This document shows positions 43,679 to 52,613 of a DNA stretch of 64,000 nt, piece by piece. The translations under genes and the position numbers were made by a program. The DNA lies in contig NZ_KB907784.1 of NCBI RefSeq assembly GCF_000382185.1, positions 496,001-560,000 of the forward strand, written 5' to 3'. Position 1 is the stretch's first letter, and the number at the start of each line of letters is the position of its first letter. This DNA is from Bordetella sp. FB-8. Lineage in GTDB: Bacteria > Pseudomonadota > Gammaproteobacteria > Burkholderiales > Burkholderiaceae_B. The notes beneath the pieces were generated by a model. The model saw only the letters and a program-made list of their open reading frames with translations. It ran no database searches and had not been told where the DNA came from.

Positions 43679-45115
43679 TCAAACCTGTGAAATCATCTTG
43701 GTAACGAGGAAACTGTCGAACGACTCCGTTCCTCCTTCGCTGCCAAACCCGCTGTCTTTCACGCCGCCGAAAGGCAGTTCTGGGTTGGCCATTCCAGAAT
43801 GGTTGATATTCACCATGCCGGCTTGCAGGCCGTTCGCGACGCGAGTCGACACCTGGAAAGAGTTCGTGAAAACGTACGCCGCCAGGCCGAACGGCAAGGC
43901 ATTGGCCCGTTCGAGCGCCTCGTCGATAGTCGAGAAAGACGAGAGAGCGGCCAGCGGTCCGAAGGGCTCTTCTTGCATGATGCGCGCCGTGTCGGGCACG
44001 TTCGCAAGCAGCGTCGGTTCGTGGAACCAGCCGCGTTCGCCTATGCGCCCTCCTCCGGTCACGATGTCTGCTCCTTCGCGGCGCGCGTCGTCGACGAGAT
44101 CGACGATGGACTGGAACCGGCGCTCGTGGATGAGCGGCCCCATCTGCACGCCCTCTTCGAAGCCTTGGCCGATCTTGACGGCCGACAATGCCGTGCGGAA
44201 GGCGTCGGCGAAACGATCGTGAACGCCTCGCTGCACGAAAAAGCGCGTCGGCGATACGCACACCTGGCCCGCATTGCGGGTCTTGAGGCGGGCGAGCAGC
44301 GCGGCTGCCCGATCGAGGTCGGCGTCGTCGAATACGAGCACGGGCGCGTGCCCTCCGAGCTCCATGCTCATGCGTTTCATGTGGAACGCGGCTTGCGAGG
44401 CAAGCTCGCGGCCGATCGGCACCGAGCCGGTGAACGAAATGGAGCGGACCAGGGGCGATTCGATGAAGCGCCGGGAAATATCGGCCGGATTGCCCCAGAC
44501 AATGTTGAACACGCCTGGCGGCAGCCCGGCGTCCTGCAGTGCATGCGCCATGGCGACTATGGCGCTGGGCGATTCGGCCGGCCCCTTGAGCACCATGGTG
44601 CAGCCGGCCGCCAGCGCCGCCGCGACCTTCTTGATGGCCTGCCCGAACGGAAAGTTCCAGGGGCTGATGGCGGCACAGACGCCGACGGGCTCGCGCAGCA
44701 CCAATTGGCGCACGTTCGGTTCGCGCGGAGGAACGATGCGCCCGTAAATGCGCCGACCTTCTTCGGCATGCCAGTCGATGTGTTCGGCGGAATTGAACAC
44801 TTCGGCCCGCGCATCGGCGAACGGCTTGCCGTTGTCGAGCGTAATGCCGCAAGCGATTTCGTCCGCCCGTTCGCGAATGAGATGAGCGGCCTGGCGCAGA
44901 ATGTCGGAACGCAGCAGGGGCGACGCGTCGCGCCAGGACGGGAAAGCCCGATGCGCGGCTTTCACCGCGCTGTCGACCTCATCGGGTTCCGCCCAGGGAA
45001 GAAGCCCGAGCACCGATTCGTCGGCGGGGTTGCGGACTACGCAGGTACGGCGTCCGGCGTGGCCATGGAAAACGCCGTCGACAAAAAAAGTCAGTTCGGG
45101 ATATCGGATCTGCAT
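43679..45115 (-). CDS. NAD(P)-dependent aldehyde dehydrogenase
   Basis: A 478-residue ALDH superfamily enzyme. The catalytic cysteine is in NAGQVCVSPTRF, the general base in MELGGHAPVLV, and the oxyanion asparagine in ISPWNFPFGQA. The succinate-semialdehyde dehydrogenase-like subgroup is likely but not assigned. Following a ThDP decarboxylase-like gene in the same operon, it could oxidise the aldehyde produced. All key residues are intact. Confidence 0.92.
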   Translation of the reverse strand: MQIRYPELTFFVDGVFHGHAGRRTCVVRNPADESVLGLLPWAEPDEVDSAVKAAHRAFPSWRDASPLLRSDILRQAAHLIRERADEIACGITLDNGKPFADARAEVFNSAEHIDWHAEEGRRIYGRIVPPREPNVRQLVLREPVGVCAAISPWNFPFGQAIKKVAAALAAGCTMVLKGPAESPSAIVAMAHALQDAGLPPGVFNIVWGNPADISRRFIESPLVRSISFTGSVPIGRELASQAAFHMKRMSMELGGHAPVLVFDDADLDRAAALLARLKTRNAGQVCVSPTRFFVQRGVHDRFADAFRTALSAVKIGQGFEEGVQMGPLIHERRFQSIVDLVDDARREGADIVTGGGRIGERGWFHEPTLLANVPDTARIMQEEPFGPLAALSSFSTIDEALERANALPFGLAAYVFTNSFQVSTRVANGLQAGMVNINHSGMANPELPFGGVKDSGFGSEGGTESFDSFLVTKMISQV

Positions 45116-45188
45116 ATCATTCCTTGCGCAAGAAAGCGCCTCAGACCGCCTGGGGGTGGTCTTCGCGACTCATGCCCGTTGCCCCCGG

Positions 45189-45791
45189 TCAGTGCAGCCC
45201 GTCTTCGCCCTTGATTTCGGATGCCTTCAGCCCCCCCAGGCGGGCATTAAGACGGCCGCGTGTGGCAAACGCCCAGATCACGAGCAGTTCGTCCCGGTTG
45301 GGCGCGTCATTGAACTGTGCAGTGACCGTGTCGTAGTGGGAGCGCACGTACAGGGCATCCTTGTGCGCAAGCGGTATGTCAATACTGGTGCCTGGGCCGC
45401 CGCGCTTGCCCGTCGAGGGCACCCAAGACTTCCCGCCGCCGACGGCATCGCGCACCGGATTGGCTGCCGGATTCGTGAGCAGCGCGTTGCCGTGTTCATA
45501 TTCGCCATCGATACCTACGAGCACGGCCTTGCCGTAGCTTTCGATGGCCTGCCCCTGCGCGGCCTCGTGAATGCGCCGGCCGAACTCCCGTCCGAGATCG
45601 GGCGAAGGGCCGATGAACGGCGAGAGGTCTTCCACATAGCGCCCGGCAAAGGGGTTGTGGATGCACGCGGCCATCACGATCTTGCGCAGCGGATTTCCAT
45701 CGGGCGGCGCGCCGGTCTCGCCCGCGAGAGTATCTTCGATCTGCAGGTACCATTTGCGGATATGGTAGCTACCGAAATTCGGTTTCTTCAT
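45189..45791 (-). CDS. DUF1185 / 'amino acid synthesis' family protein, copy B
   Basis: A 200-residue paralogue of the protein at 40915-41508. Shared blocks: CIHNPFAGRY, IESYGKAVLVG, GEYEHGNALL, PLAHKDALYVRSHYDT, FATRGRLNARLGGL and the C-terminal SEIKGEDGL. It lies between the VOC and aldehyde dehydrogenase genes of the ThDP operon. Two copies in one locus, in two adjacent operons, suggest heteromeric or sequential roles. Function unknown. Confidence 0.88.
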   Translation of the reverse strand: MKKPNFGSYHIRKWYLQIEDTLAGETGAPPDGNPLRKIVMAACIHNPFAGRYVEDLSPFIGPSPDLGREFGRRIHEAAQGQAIESYGKAVLVGIDGEYEHGNALLTNPAANPVRDAVGGGKSWVPSTGKRGGPGTSIDIPLAHKDALYVRSHYDTVTAQFNDAPNRDELLVIWAFATRGRLNARLGGLKASEIKGEDGLH

Positions 45792-45828
45792 CTTGTCGAG
45801 TCCCGATTTTTAGGCAGTAAATACGAGG

Positions 45829-46302
45829 TCAAAGAGGCTGGATATCGAACGGATCGCTCGGTGCATGGTGAGCATTGAGCACACGCTTTCCTTCGTCGTC
45901 GTCGTGCACGGTCTCCAGAAAGAATTCGAATCGGTGGCCGTCGGGATCATGGAAGTACAAACCGTATCCGACCTTGTGATCGGTGGTCTTGACCACGTCG
46001 ACACTCTTTCGGATCAGCATTCCGTACAAGCGTCGAAATTCATTCATATCGCCTTCGATTTCGAGCCCGTAGTGCTGCATGTTGACGGTTCCGCGGGTCG
46101 TGCTCTGCGGATCGTCGACACGAATCAGCGCGATGTCATGGTGCTTCTTGCCGAACGACAGGAACACCCAGCGCTCGCCGCGGGCGACCTCCTGCATGCC
46201 GAGCACGTTTTCGTACCAGGGTGCCGAGGCGAAAGGGTCTTTTACGAACAGCGCCAGATGGGTCCGGCGAATGCGGGGCTTGATATCGGTAGTGTCAGTC
46301 AT
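45829..46302 (-). CDS. VOC (glyoxalase/extradiol dioxygenase) superfamily protein
   Basis: A 157-residue single vicinal-oxygen-chelate module pair. Metal ligands are visible: His in TRRTHLALFV region, His in NMQHYGLEIEG and Glu in HRFEFFLETV, with DPDGHRFEFF as family ending. The ATG at 46302 is preferred because GGAG lies 6 bp upstream; an ATG 12 bp earlier is possible. It may isomerise, hydrolyse or oxygenate the pathway substrate. It follows the ThDP enzyme gene. Confidence 0.85.
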   Translation of the reverse strand: MTDTTDIKPRIRRTHLALFVKDPFASAPWYENVLGMQEVARGERWVFLSFGKKHHDIALIRVDDPQSTTRGTVNMQHYGLEIEGDMNEFRRLYGMLIRKSVDVVKTTDHKVGYGLYFHDPDGHRFEFFLETVHDDDEGKRVLNAHHAPSDPFDIQPL

Positions 46303-46332
46303 AGTCTGCTCCATTGCTGACTGGTGTATGTC

Positions 46333-47895
46333 TTACAGAGACATTTCAATGAGGAACGGACCGCGCCGCGAGAATGCATGATCGAGCCGTGCCACGAGTT
46401 CTTCACCGGTTTGCGCGCGCGAAGCCTCGACTCCATATGCGCGAGCCAGTCCGACCCAATCGATACATGGATTTGCGAGAGATGTCAGCGTCTCGGCGCG
46501 CGCTCCCAATGGCTTGCCATCACGGCGCAACTCGTTGCGTAGAATGCCGTACTGATGATTTGCCGCAATCAAAACCACGACATCAAGGTTTTCATGCGCG
46601 ATTGTCCAAAGCGCCTGGACGGTATATTGGGTACTGCCATCGGAAAGCAGGCCGACAACCGTGCGTTCGGGACAGGCTATGGCCGCCCCCATGGCAACGG
46701 GCAAGCCCTGTCCGATGGCCCCGCCGGTATTGGTCAGCGTCGTGTGCGCTTCGGCCGCGGCGGAGGCGGCATAGAACGGGTAGCCGCAAGTGCCGCCTTC
46801 GACGGAAACGATGGCTCCCTTTGGCAGCGTGCGCGCCAGCGCGGCGGAAATGGAAGCCGGGGTCAAAGGCCCGGGTGCGACTTCCGGCAACGCAACGCTT
46901 TGCGCCCGATATGCCGGGGCCTGCAACGCGTCGGCAAGCTGCTCGAGCTGCATGGCCACCGCCTCGCCTGGCCGGCTCAGCACCAACAGGCGTTCGGTCT
47001 CGACCAGCGCGCTGGGGTGCCCGGCGTAACCGAAATAGGTGATCGGGGCGCTTGCGCCTATCAACACCACCAGATCGGCGCGGTCGAGTACGTCGCGGGC
47101 CGGCTCGGGAAAATAAGGCAGACGCCCGAACGCAGGAAGACCTTGGCCGCGCTCGCTGCGCGACGGGAACGTCTCGGCATATGCGGTGGCCCCCAGCGCT
47201 TCGCAGATGCGGGCGACCTCGCATTGGCCGCGCGCGCCGAGCGCGCTGTGCTCGCCGCCCCCGCCAAGCAGGAAGACAATATGGGATGCGGCGCGCAGCC
47301 TGCTTACTGCGGCAGCCAGGTCAATCGATGCGGATGCCTCCTCGGCCAGCGGCTCGCCGGCCTCGGCGATATCTACCGGCGCATCCTGCAGCTCGGCCTG
47401 GAAATCCGCCGGGAAAATGAGCGTAGCCCCTTGCCCACCGCGCGCGCGACTGCCGGCAACCGCGGCGCAGGCCGCCGGCACGACATCGCCAGGGTCGGCT
47501 ATACGATGCACCCAGCCGGAAACGGGGCGGGCAAGCGACTCGATATCGGAAGTCAACGGCGCATCGTATTTCAGGTGCCAACTGGTGTGATCCCCGATCA
47601 CATTGACAATGGGCGTGTGCGCGCGGCGCGCATTGTGCAGATTCGCAATGCCGTTCGCGAACCCAGGCCCCAGATGCAGCAAGGTCGCGGCGGCGCGGCC
47701 GGTCATGCGGCCATACCCGTCGGCGCCCCCGGTGCAGATATTTTCCTGCAGGCCCAGGACGCAGCGCACATCGCTCCGCAGCTCGAGTCCACGCACCATA
47801 TCCAGCTCGGTCGTCCCGGGGTTGGCGAAACACGTGTCCACTCCCTTCGCAGCCAGCACCGCCCATAGAGCTTGCGCTCCCGTCATCCTAGCCAT
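46333..47895 (-). CDS. ThDP-dependent enzyme (acetolactate synthase/benzoylformate decarboxylase-like)
   Basis: A 520-residue thiamine-diphosphate enzyme. The N-terminal domain has FANPGTTELDMV and the catalytic glutamate in GLQENICTGGADGYGR. The C-terminal ThDP/Mg motif begins at LLSDGSTQYTVQALW and continues to NHQYGILRNEL. The SDGS replaces the more common GDGS/GDGA. The class decarboxylates or ligates 2-keto acids. It is first in the operon ThDP-VOC-DUF1185-ALDH-SDR and divergent from the IclR regulator. Confidence 0.88.
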   Translation of the reverse strand: MARMTGAQALWAVLAAKGVDTCFANPGTTELDMVRGLELRSDVRCVLGLQENICTGGADGYGRMTGRAAATLLHLGPGFANGIANLHNARRAHTPIVNVIGDHTSWHLKYDAPLTSDIESLARPVSGWVHRIADPGDVVPAACAAVAGSRARGGQGATLIFPADFQAELQDAPVDIAEAGEPLAEEASASIDLAAAVSRLRAASHIVFLLGGGGEHSALGARGQCEVARICEALGATAYAETFPSRSERGQGLPAFGRLPYFPEPARDVLDRADLVVLIGASAPITYFGYAGHPSALVETERLLVLSRPGEAVAMQLEQLADALQAPAYRAQSVALPEVAPGPLTPASISAALARTLPKGAIVSVEGGTCGYPFYAASAAAEAHTTLTNTGGAIGQGLPVAMGAAIACPERTVVGLLSDGSTQYTVQALWTIAHENLDVVVLIAANHQYGILRNELRRDGKPLGARAETLTSLANPCIDWVGLARAYGVEASRAQTGEELVARLDHAFSRRGPFLIEMSL

Positions 47896-47960
47896 GGATT
47901 CCTCCTCACCGTCATACGCCTCGCAGGCGTGGCCGACTTGCTTTTCATATTTGTTATTTT

Positions 47961-47984
47961 ATCAAATTATAGTAAATCAGCAAT
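47961..47984 (-). promoter_or_regulatory. Shared operator motif, site 1
   Basis: Read on the minus strand this contains CTGATTTACTATAATTTGAT. It matches site 2 (53819-53842) in 20 of 24 positions. It lies between the divergent ThDP operon and the IclR gene, about 70 bp before the ThDP start. Confidence 0.6.
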
Positions 47985-48001
47985 ACATGTGCGAAATGTA
48001 T
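47983..48001. promoter_or_regulatory. Inverted repeat upstream of the IclR gene
   Basis: ATACAT and ATGTAT arms with a 7-bp spacer directly adjoin shared operator site 1. This could be a second regulator-binding element or promoter part of the IclR gene. Confidence 0.35.
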
Positions 48002-48108
48002 GTCGAGAAATAAAATTCTTATTGCAGAATTACCTTTTTGCGTAAATATCGCTTTTGCCTCACACTCGCACACTGTTGCGAACGCACGCAGAAAACCGCG
48101 AAATATCC

Positions 48109-48843
48109 ATGAACAGCCTTCAACGCATGCTCGATGTCCTGTCCCTGTTCCGGGACGACCAGCCCGTCATCGACATTGACGTCATCAGCAAGGAACTCGG
48201 CTATCCCGCTTCGAGCGCCTACCGCTACGTGCGCGAACTGGCTGGCGCCGGCCTGCTGGTGCGACTGCCGCGCGGCTACGCCGTGGGCCCGCGCATCATC
48301 GAACTCGACCGCCACATGACCCGTTTCGATCCCGTGCTGTCGGTCAGCCGCGATATCGTCGACGATCTGGTGCGCAAAACCAGCCTCGATCTGCTCATCA
48401 GCGAGTGGTACGGGTCCAAGGTCATCAACATTCTGCAGAAATCGGCCAGCGACACCTCCGCGTTGGATTTCGGCCGGGGTTCGCCCATAAACCTGTTCCG
48501 CAGCGCGACCGCTCGCGTGGTGCTTGCCTATCTGCTGCCTAGACAATTGCGGCGCCTGTACGATCAAACTCCGCCGGAAGAGAGCGGCGCGGCCCTGGGC
48601 ACCTGGAAAGAATTCTCGAAAGCCATGCTGCGCATCCGCAAAGACGGCTACTGCATCAGCGAACATGAACTCAGCCCGCACAACAGCGGCATTGCCGCCC
48701 CCATCTTCGACGAAAAGCATCGGATCCTGGGCAGCATCACGCTTGCCGGCAGTTCAGACCGCTTCAACGCCTTCAATCGCGAATTCCTCGCCACCTTGAT
48801 TTGCAGCGCTGCCAACGAAATCGCAGCGCGCATCGCAAGCTGA
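48109..48843 (+). CDS. IclR family transcriptional regulator of the island
   Basis: A 244-residue IclR regulator. The start MNSLQRMLDVLSLF at 48109 gives the standard N-terminus. The helix-turn-helix includes SKELGYPASSAYRYVRELA, and the effector domain (about 75-240) ends with the IclR-typical ITLAGSSDRF segment. It lies between the ThDP operon and the Liv-type transporter operon and is the only regulator in the centre of the island. The shared 14-bp palindromic motif occurs in its own promoter region and two others, making it the best candidate for that site. Confidence 0.88.
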   Translation: MNSLQRMLDVLSLFRDDQPVIDIDVISKELGYPASSAYRYVRELAGAGLLVRLPRGYAVGPRIIELDRHMTRFDPVLSVSRDIVDDLVRKTSLDLLISEWYGSKVINILQKSASDTSALDFGRGSPINLFRSATARVVLAYLLPRQLRRLYDQTPPEESGAALGTWKEFSKAMLRIRKDGYCISEHELSPHNSGIAAPIFDEKHRILGSITLAGSSDRFNAFNREFLATLICSAANEIAARIAS

Positions 48844-48950
48844 CGGGCAACACGTCATCAAAGGCGCCTGCCGGATTCCGGTTGCGCGCCTCGGGAGCTG
48901 GCCCTCGTCGGATCGATACCTAGATCCGCTGCGCTATCCAGGCAAACGAT

Positions 48951-49688
48951 TCAGGACTTCAAACCCAGATAAATTCGCGTCAATCGGTGGTCTCGGCCGA
49001 GCAGCTCGGCCGGGCCTTCCTGGACGATGCTGCCCGTTTCGAGAACGTAGGCGCGGTCCGCGATGGCAAGCGCGGCCCGCGCGTTCTGTTCGACCAGCAG
49101 CACCGAAACACCGTGTGATTGCAGCCGGCCGATGATGTTGAAGACTTCCGTCACAATGCGTGGAGCGAGGCCGAGGCTCGGTTCGTCGAGCATGAGCAGT
49201 CTGGGCTTGAGCATCAGAGCGCGGCCGATAGCCAGCATCTGGCGCTCGCCGCCCGACAATGTGCCCGCAAGCTGACTCGCGCGCTCTTTCAACCGCGGGA
49301 AGACGCTATAGACGCCGTCGAGTTCGTCCTGTACATCGCGTCTGCCGTGAAAGCGGCGGCTGAACGCGCCGAGCACGAGGTTCTCGCGCACGGTCATGTC
49401 GGAAAACAAGTCGCGCGATTCGGGTACCAAGGTGAACCCGCGGCGCACCCGCTCTGTGGTGGTCCAATGTTCGATGCTCTCGCCGCAATAGCGTGCGCCG
49501 CCCGAGAAAGGCAACATGCCCATCAGGGCTTCCATGGTGGTGGTCTTGCCCGCGCCGTTCGGGCCGAGAATGGTGACCACCTCGCCTTCGAACAGGGTCA
49601 GGTTCACATTTCGTACGGCTTCTATCGCGCCGTAGCGGACCGACAGGTTGTCGACCTGCAGGATCGGGGTTGCGGACTCGGCTTTCAT
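48951..49688 (-). CDS. Branched-chain amino acid-type ABC ATPase LivF
   Basis: A 245-residue ABC ATPase. Walker A is GPNGAGKTTTMEALMG, signature TLSGGERQMLAIGRAL and Walker B RLLMLDEPSLGL. The ending LTRIYLGL is typical of LivF. The start at 49688 is set by an ATGA overlap with the stop of the fused permease-ATPase gene upstream; the longer frame is a shadow. It pairs with the LivG domain of that fusion. Confidence 0.92.
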   Translation of the reverse strand: MKAESATPILQVDNLSVRYGAIEAVRNVNLTLFEGEVVTILGPNGAGKTTTMEALMGMLPFSGGARYCGESIEHWTTTERVRRGFTLVPESRDLFSDMTVRENLVLGAFSRRFHGRRDVQDELDGVYSVFPRLKERASQLAGTLSGGERQMLAIGRALMLKPRLLMLDEPSLGLAPRIVTEVFNIIGRLQSHGVSVLLVEQNARAALAIADRAYVLETGSIVQEGPAELLGRDHRLTRIYLGLKS

Positions 49689-52567
49689 GATGCCACCCCT
49701 CCGAGGTAAGCGGCGATGACATCGGGATGCGACTGAACCTGGGCGGGAGTGCCAATCGTCAACGTGCACCCAAAATTCTGAACAATGACGCGGTCGGCCA
49801 GATTCATGACGAACGCCATGTCGTGCTCGACGAGCAAAATGGTCATGCCTTCTGATTGCAGCCGCTTGAGCAACTCGGCCAATTCGTCTTTTTCGCTGGC
49901 TCGCAGGCCTGCGGCGGGTTCGTCGAGCAACAGCATTTGCGGACGAGCGACGAGCGCGCGGGCTACTTCCAGAATACGCTGCTTTCCGAGGGGAAGGGAG
50001 CCGGCGGGCTGGTTGGCAACTTCGGCAAGTCCGGTGCGCTCGAGCGCCGTGGCGGCGGCTTGCATGGCTTGCCTCTCTTCGCGGCGATCCAGCCTGAGCA
50101 TGGTTGCGAGCATCCCGCACCGCCCGTGGCGGTAGGCCCCAAGCGCCGCATTATCGATGGCGGACAGCTCGCCCAGCAGCTTCACATGCTGGAACGTACG
50201 CGACAGGCCGGTGTCGGCAATGGAGTGGCTGGTCAGATCGTTGATCCGCTTTCCGGCGAAGATGATTTCGCCGGACGTGGGTTTGAGCGCGCCCGAGATC
50301 AGGTTGAACATGGTCGATTTGCCCGCTCCGTTGGGACCGATCATGGCCATGATTTCCCCGGGCGCGACATCGAAACTGACATCCGACACGGCAGTCAGCC
50401 CGCCGAACCGCTTGGTGGCGCGGTTCACTCGCAGAAGCGGCTTGCCGGCCTCCGGCGCCGGACCCGCGTGCATCGTCAACAGCGCGTTGCCGCTCTCGGG
50501 CACCTTGCGCGGCCGGATGAACGCCGTGAACAGGTACGCGATGCCATGCTGCGTGCGTTGCAGCAGTAAAATGATAAGCACCCCAAAGATTACCTGCTGG
50601 AGATTGCCGAATTTCTGCAGGACGTTCATCTGCAGGATGCTTTGCAGCCAATCGCTGATCGCGCCGACCACCGCCGACCCGACGATGGCGCCGGATAGTT
50701 GTCCGATGCCGCCAATCACCGCCGTGAAGATGTATTGCACTCCCATTTCCAGGCCGAAAGACGAGGGATTGATGAAGCGCTGCATATGCGCATAAAGCCA
50801 GCCCGAAATTCCGGCGAGAACAGCGGCGAAGACGAACACCTTGATTTTCAGGAGCGGGACGTTCACGCCCATGCTTTCCGCCATGAGCGCCTTGCTCTTG
50901 AGCGAACGTATTGCCCGGCCGGTGCGGGAATCGAGCAGGTTCCGGCTCGCCAGCGCCAGGATGAACAGCACGAGTGCGACCAGGTAATAGATGCGCAGCT
51001 CGTAGCTATGAACAAATCCGAACGTGGGCAACGGAATGGGCGGAAGATCGGTCATGCCCGTGGAGGCGCCGATGCTGTCGGTATTGGAGAACACGTAGAA
51101 AATACTGACCGCCCAAGCGATGGTGGCGATGGGCAGATAATGGCTGCGCATGCGCAAGGTCACGGCGCCGAGAATCCAGGAGCACAGCGCCGTGGCGAGC
51201 AGAACGAGAGGCAGGGCCAGCCAGGGAGAAATCAGCCAGGCTTTCGTGAGCACGGCGCTGGCATAGGCGCCCACCCCGACGAAAGCGGCCTGCCCGAACG
51301 ACACCTGGCCCGCCACGCCCGTCAGGAGAATGACGCCGAGGCAGACGATGGCGTATAGATAGATGTAGCTGGTGAGCGTGACGTAGTAGTGCGACAGCCC
51401 AAAGGGCAGCACGGCGATGAACACAAGCAGCGCGATGAGCCAAAGCTTTCCTGGCACGCGCCACGCCGCGTCGCGCAGCGCTTTGATGAAGCGCGGAACC
51501 GTGCGCATTCCGCCCCCCGCTTTTTCTTCTTCTTCGTCGATAACGTGACTGGAGAACATCGAGCAGCCCAGCAGGATCGGCACCATCAGGGCAAATACCA
51601 GAGCGTCTTTGTAGCCGCTCGACCAAAACGCGGCAAAGCTTTCGAACACGCCGATCGACAAAGCCCCCAGCGCGGCCAAGGGATAGCTGAGCATGGCGCC
51701 GACCGTGGCTCCTACGAAAGCTTTCAGACTGACAAGAAAACCCGAGTTGTAGTAAATGGTGACGAAGGGCGCGATGAGAATGCCCGCGATGGCGCAAATG
51801 AGCGCAGTCAGCCCGAAGCTCGTCAAACCGGCCATGTCTGCGCTGATGCCCATGAGGAGCGCGCCGCGCCGGTTGCTGGCTGTGGCGCGAAGCGCGCGCC
51901 CGTGGGCGGTCTTTTGAGAAAACCAGTACAACATGCCCATTAGCGCGGCACTCGCGACCAGTACGAGCAGGTTTTGCAGCGCAACGCTTTGTCCGGCGAC
52001 CTCGAAGCGAGTGTCGGTGAACGCAGCCGTGCGCGCGCCGTCAGGACCAAACGCCGCCAAGGCCAGCCCGTCGAGAACGAAATGGGCGGCTACCGAGACG
52101 ATGAGCAGAACCAGGATCGAGGCATTCGCGATCGGCTGATAGACGACCCGATACATGGCCGAACCGATGGGCACGACGATGGCGAGCGTGAGCAGAACCT
52201 GAAGCGCCATGGGTGCGTGGGCTTTCGGCGCCGCGACCGTAACGGCCGCGATGACGGCCGGCACGGCGACCCACCAGACGACGGGACGCAAGTACCGCGC
52301 GGCAGGAGCGTGCGCGCAGCGCAGCCGGATCAGTTCCATGACGCCGGCAACGCAGCAGGCAGCCAGCATGAACCACACTGTCATGGGAGTCTGGCCGTTT
52401 TGCAGCGTATAGATGGTGAGCGCGCCGAACGAGACGAATTCGCCGGCCTGCACCAGGATCACGCGTGTGACTGAAAACGCCAGAACGAGCGCCAGCGCTA
52501 TCAGCCCATACGCAGCGCCGTTAGTGAGCCCGTCTTGCAAAAGAGAGAAGGCGACAGTGAAGTCCAT
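49685..52567 (-). CDS. Fused LivH-LivM-LivG transporter subunit (two permeases plus ATPase)
   Basis: A 960-residue chain with three normally separate subunits. About 1-345 is a LivH-type permease (GLTNGAAYGLIALALVL). After a charged linker (IDEEEEKAGGG), about 355-695 is a LivM-type permease (VSFGQAAFVGVGAYASA). About 705-960 is a LivG-type ATPase with Walker A GPNGAGKSTMFNLISG, a divergent signature LPLGKQRILEVARAL and Walker B MLLLDEPAAGL. LivM-LivG fusions occur; inclusion of LivH too is unusual. It uses a separate LivF (48951-49688) and the binding protein at 52614-53783. Confidence 0.93.
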   Translation of the reverse strand: MDFTVAFSLLQDGLTNGAAYGLIALALVLAFSVTRVILVQAGEFVSFGALTIYTLQNGQTPMTVWFMLAACCVAGVMELIRLRCAHAPAARYLRPVVWWVAVPAVIAAVTVAAPKAHAPMALQVLLTLAIVVPIGSAMYRVVYQPIANASILVLLIVSVAAHFVLDGLALAAFGPDGARTAAFTDTRFEVAGQSVALQNLLVLVASAALMGMLYWFSQKTAHGRALRATASNRRGALLMGISADMAGLTSFGLTALICAIAGILIAPFVTIYYNSGFLVSLKAFVGATVGAMLSYPLAALGALSIGVFESFAAFWSSGYKDALVFALMVPILLGCSMFSSHVIDEEEEKAGGGMRTVPRFIKALRDAAWRVPGKLWLIALLVFIAVLPFGLSHYYVTLTSYIYLYAIVCLGVILLTGVAGQVSFGQAAFVGVGAYASAVLTKAWLISPWLALPLVLLATALCSWILGAVTLRMRSHYLPIATIAWAVSIFYVFSNTDSIGASTGMTDLPPIPLPTFGFVHSYELRIYYLVALVLFILALASRNLLDSRTGRAIRSLKSKALMAESMGVNVPLLKIKVFVFAAVLAGISGWLYAHMQRFINPSSFGLEMGVQYIFTAVIGGIGQLSGAIVGSAVVGAISDWLQSILQMNVLQKFGNLQQVIFGVLIILLLQRTQHGIAYLFTAFIRPRKVPESGNALLTMHAGPAPEAGKPLLRVNRATKRFGGLTAVSDVSFDVAPGEIMAMIGPNGAGKSTMFNLISGALKPTSGEIIFAGKRINDLTSHSIADTGLSRTFQHVKLLGELSAIDNAALGAYRHGRCGMLATMLRLDRREERQAMQAAATALERTGLAEVANQPAGSLPLGKQRILEVARALVARPQMLLLDEPAAGLRASEKDELAELLKRLQSEGMTILLVEHDMAFVMNLADRVIVQNFGCTLTIGTPAQVQSHPDVIAAYLGGVAS

Positions 52568-52613
52568 GAGGCTGCCATCGTGGTGATGAGAAAACCCAAT
52601 CTGTCGAATGGCT

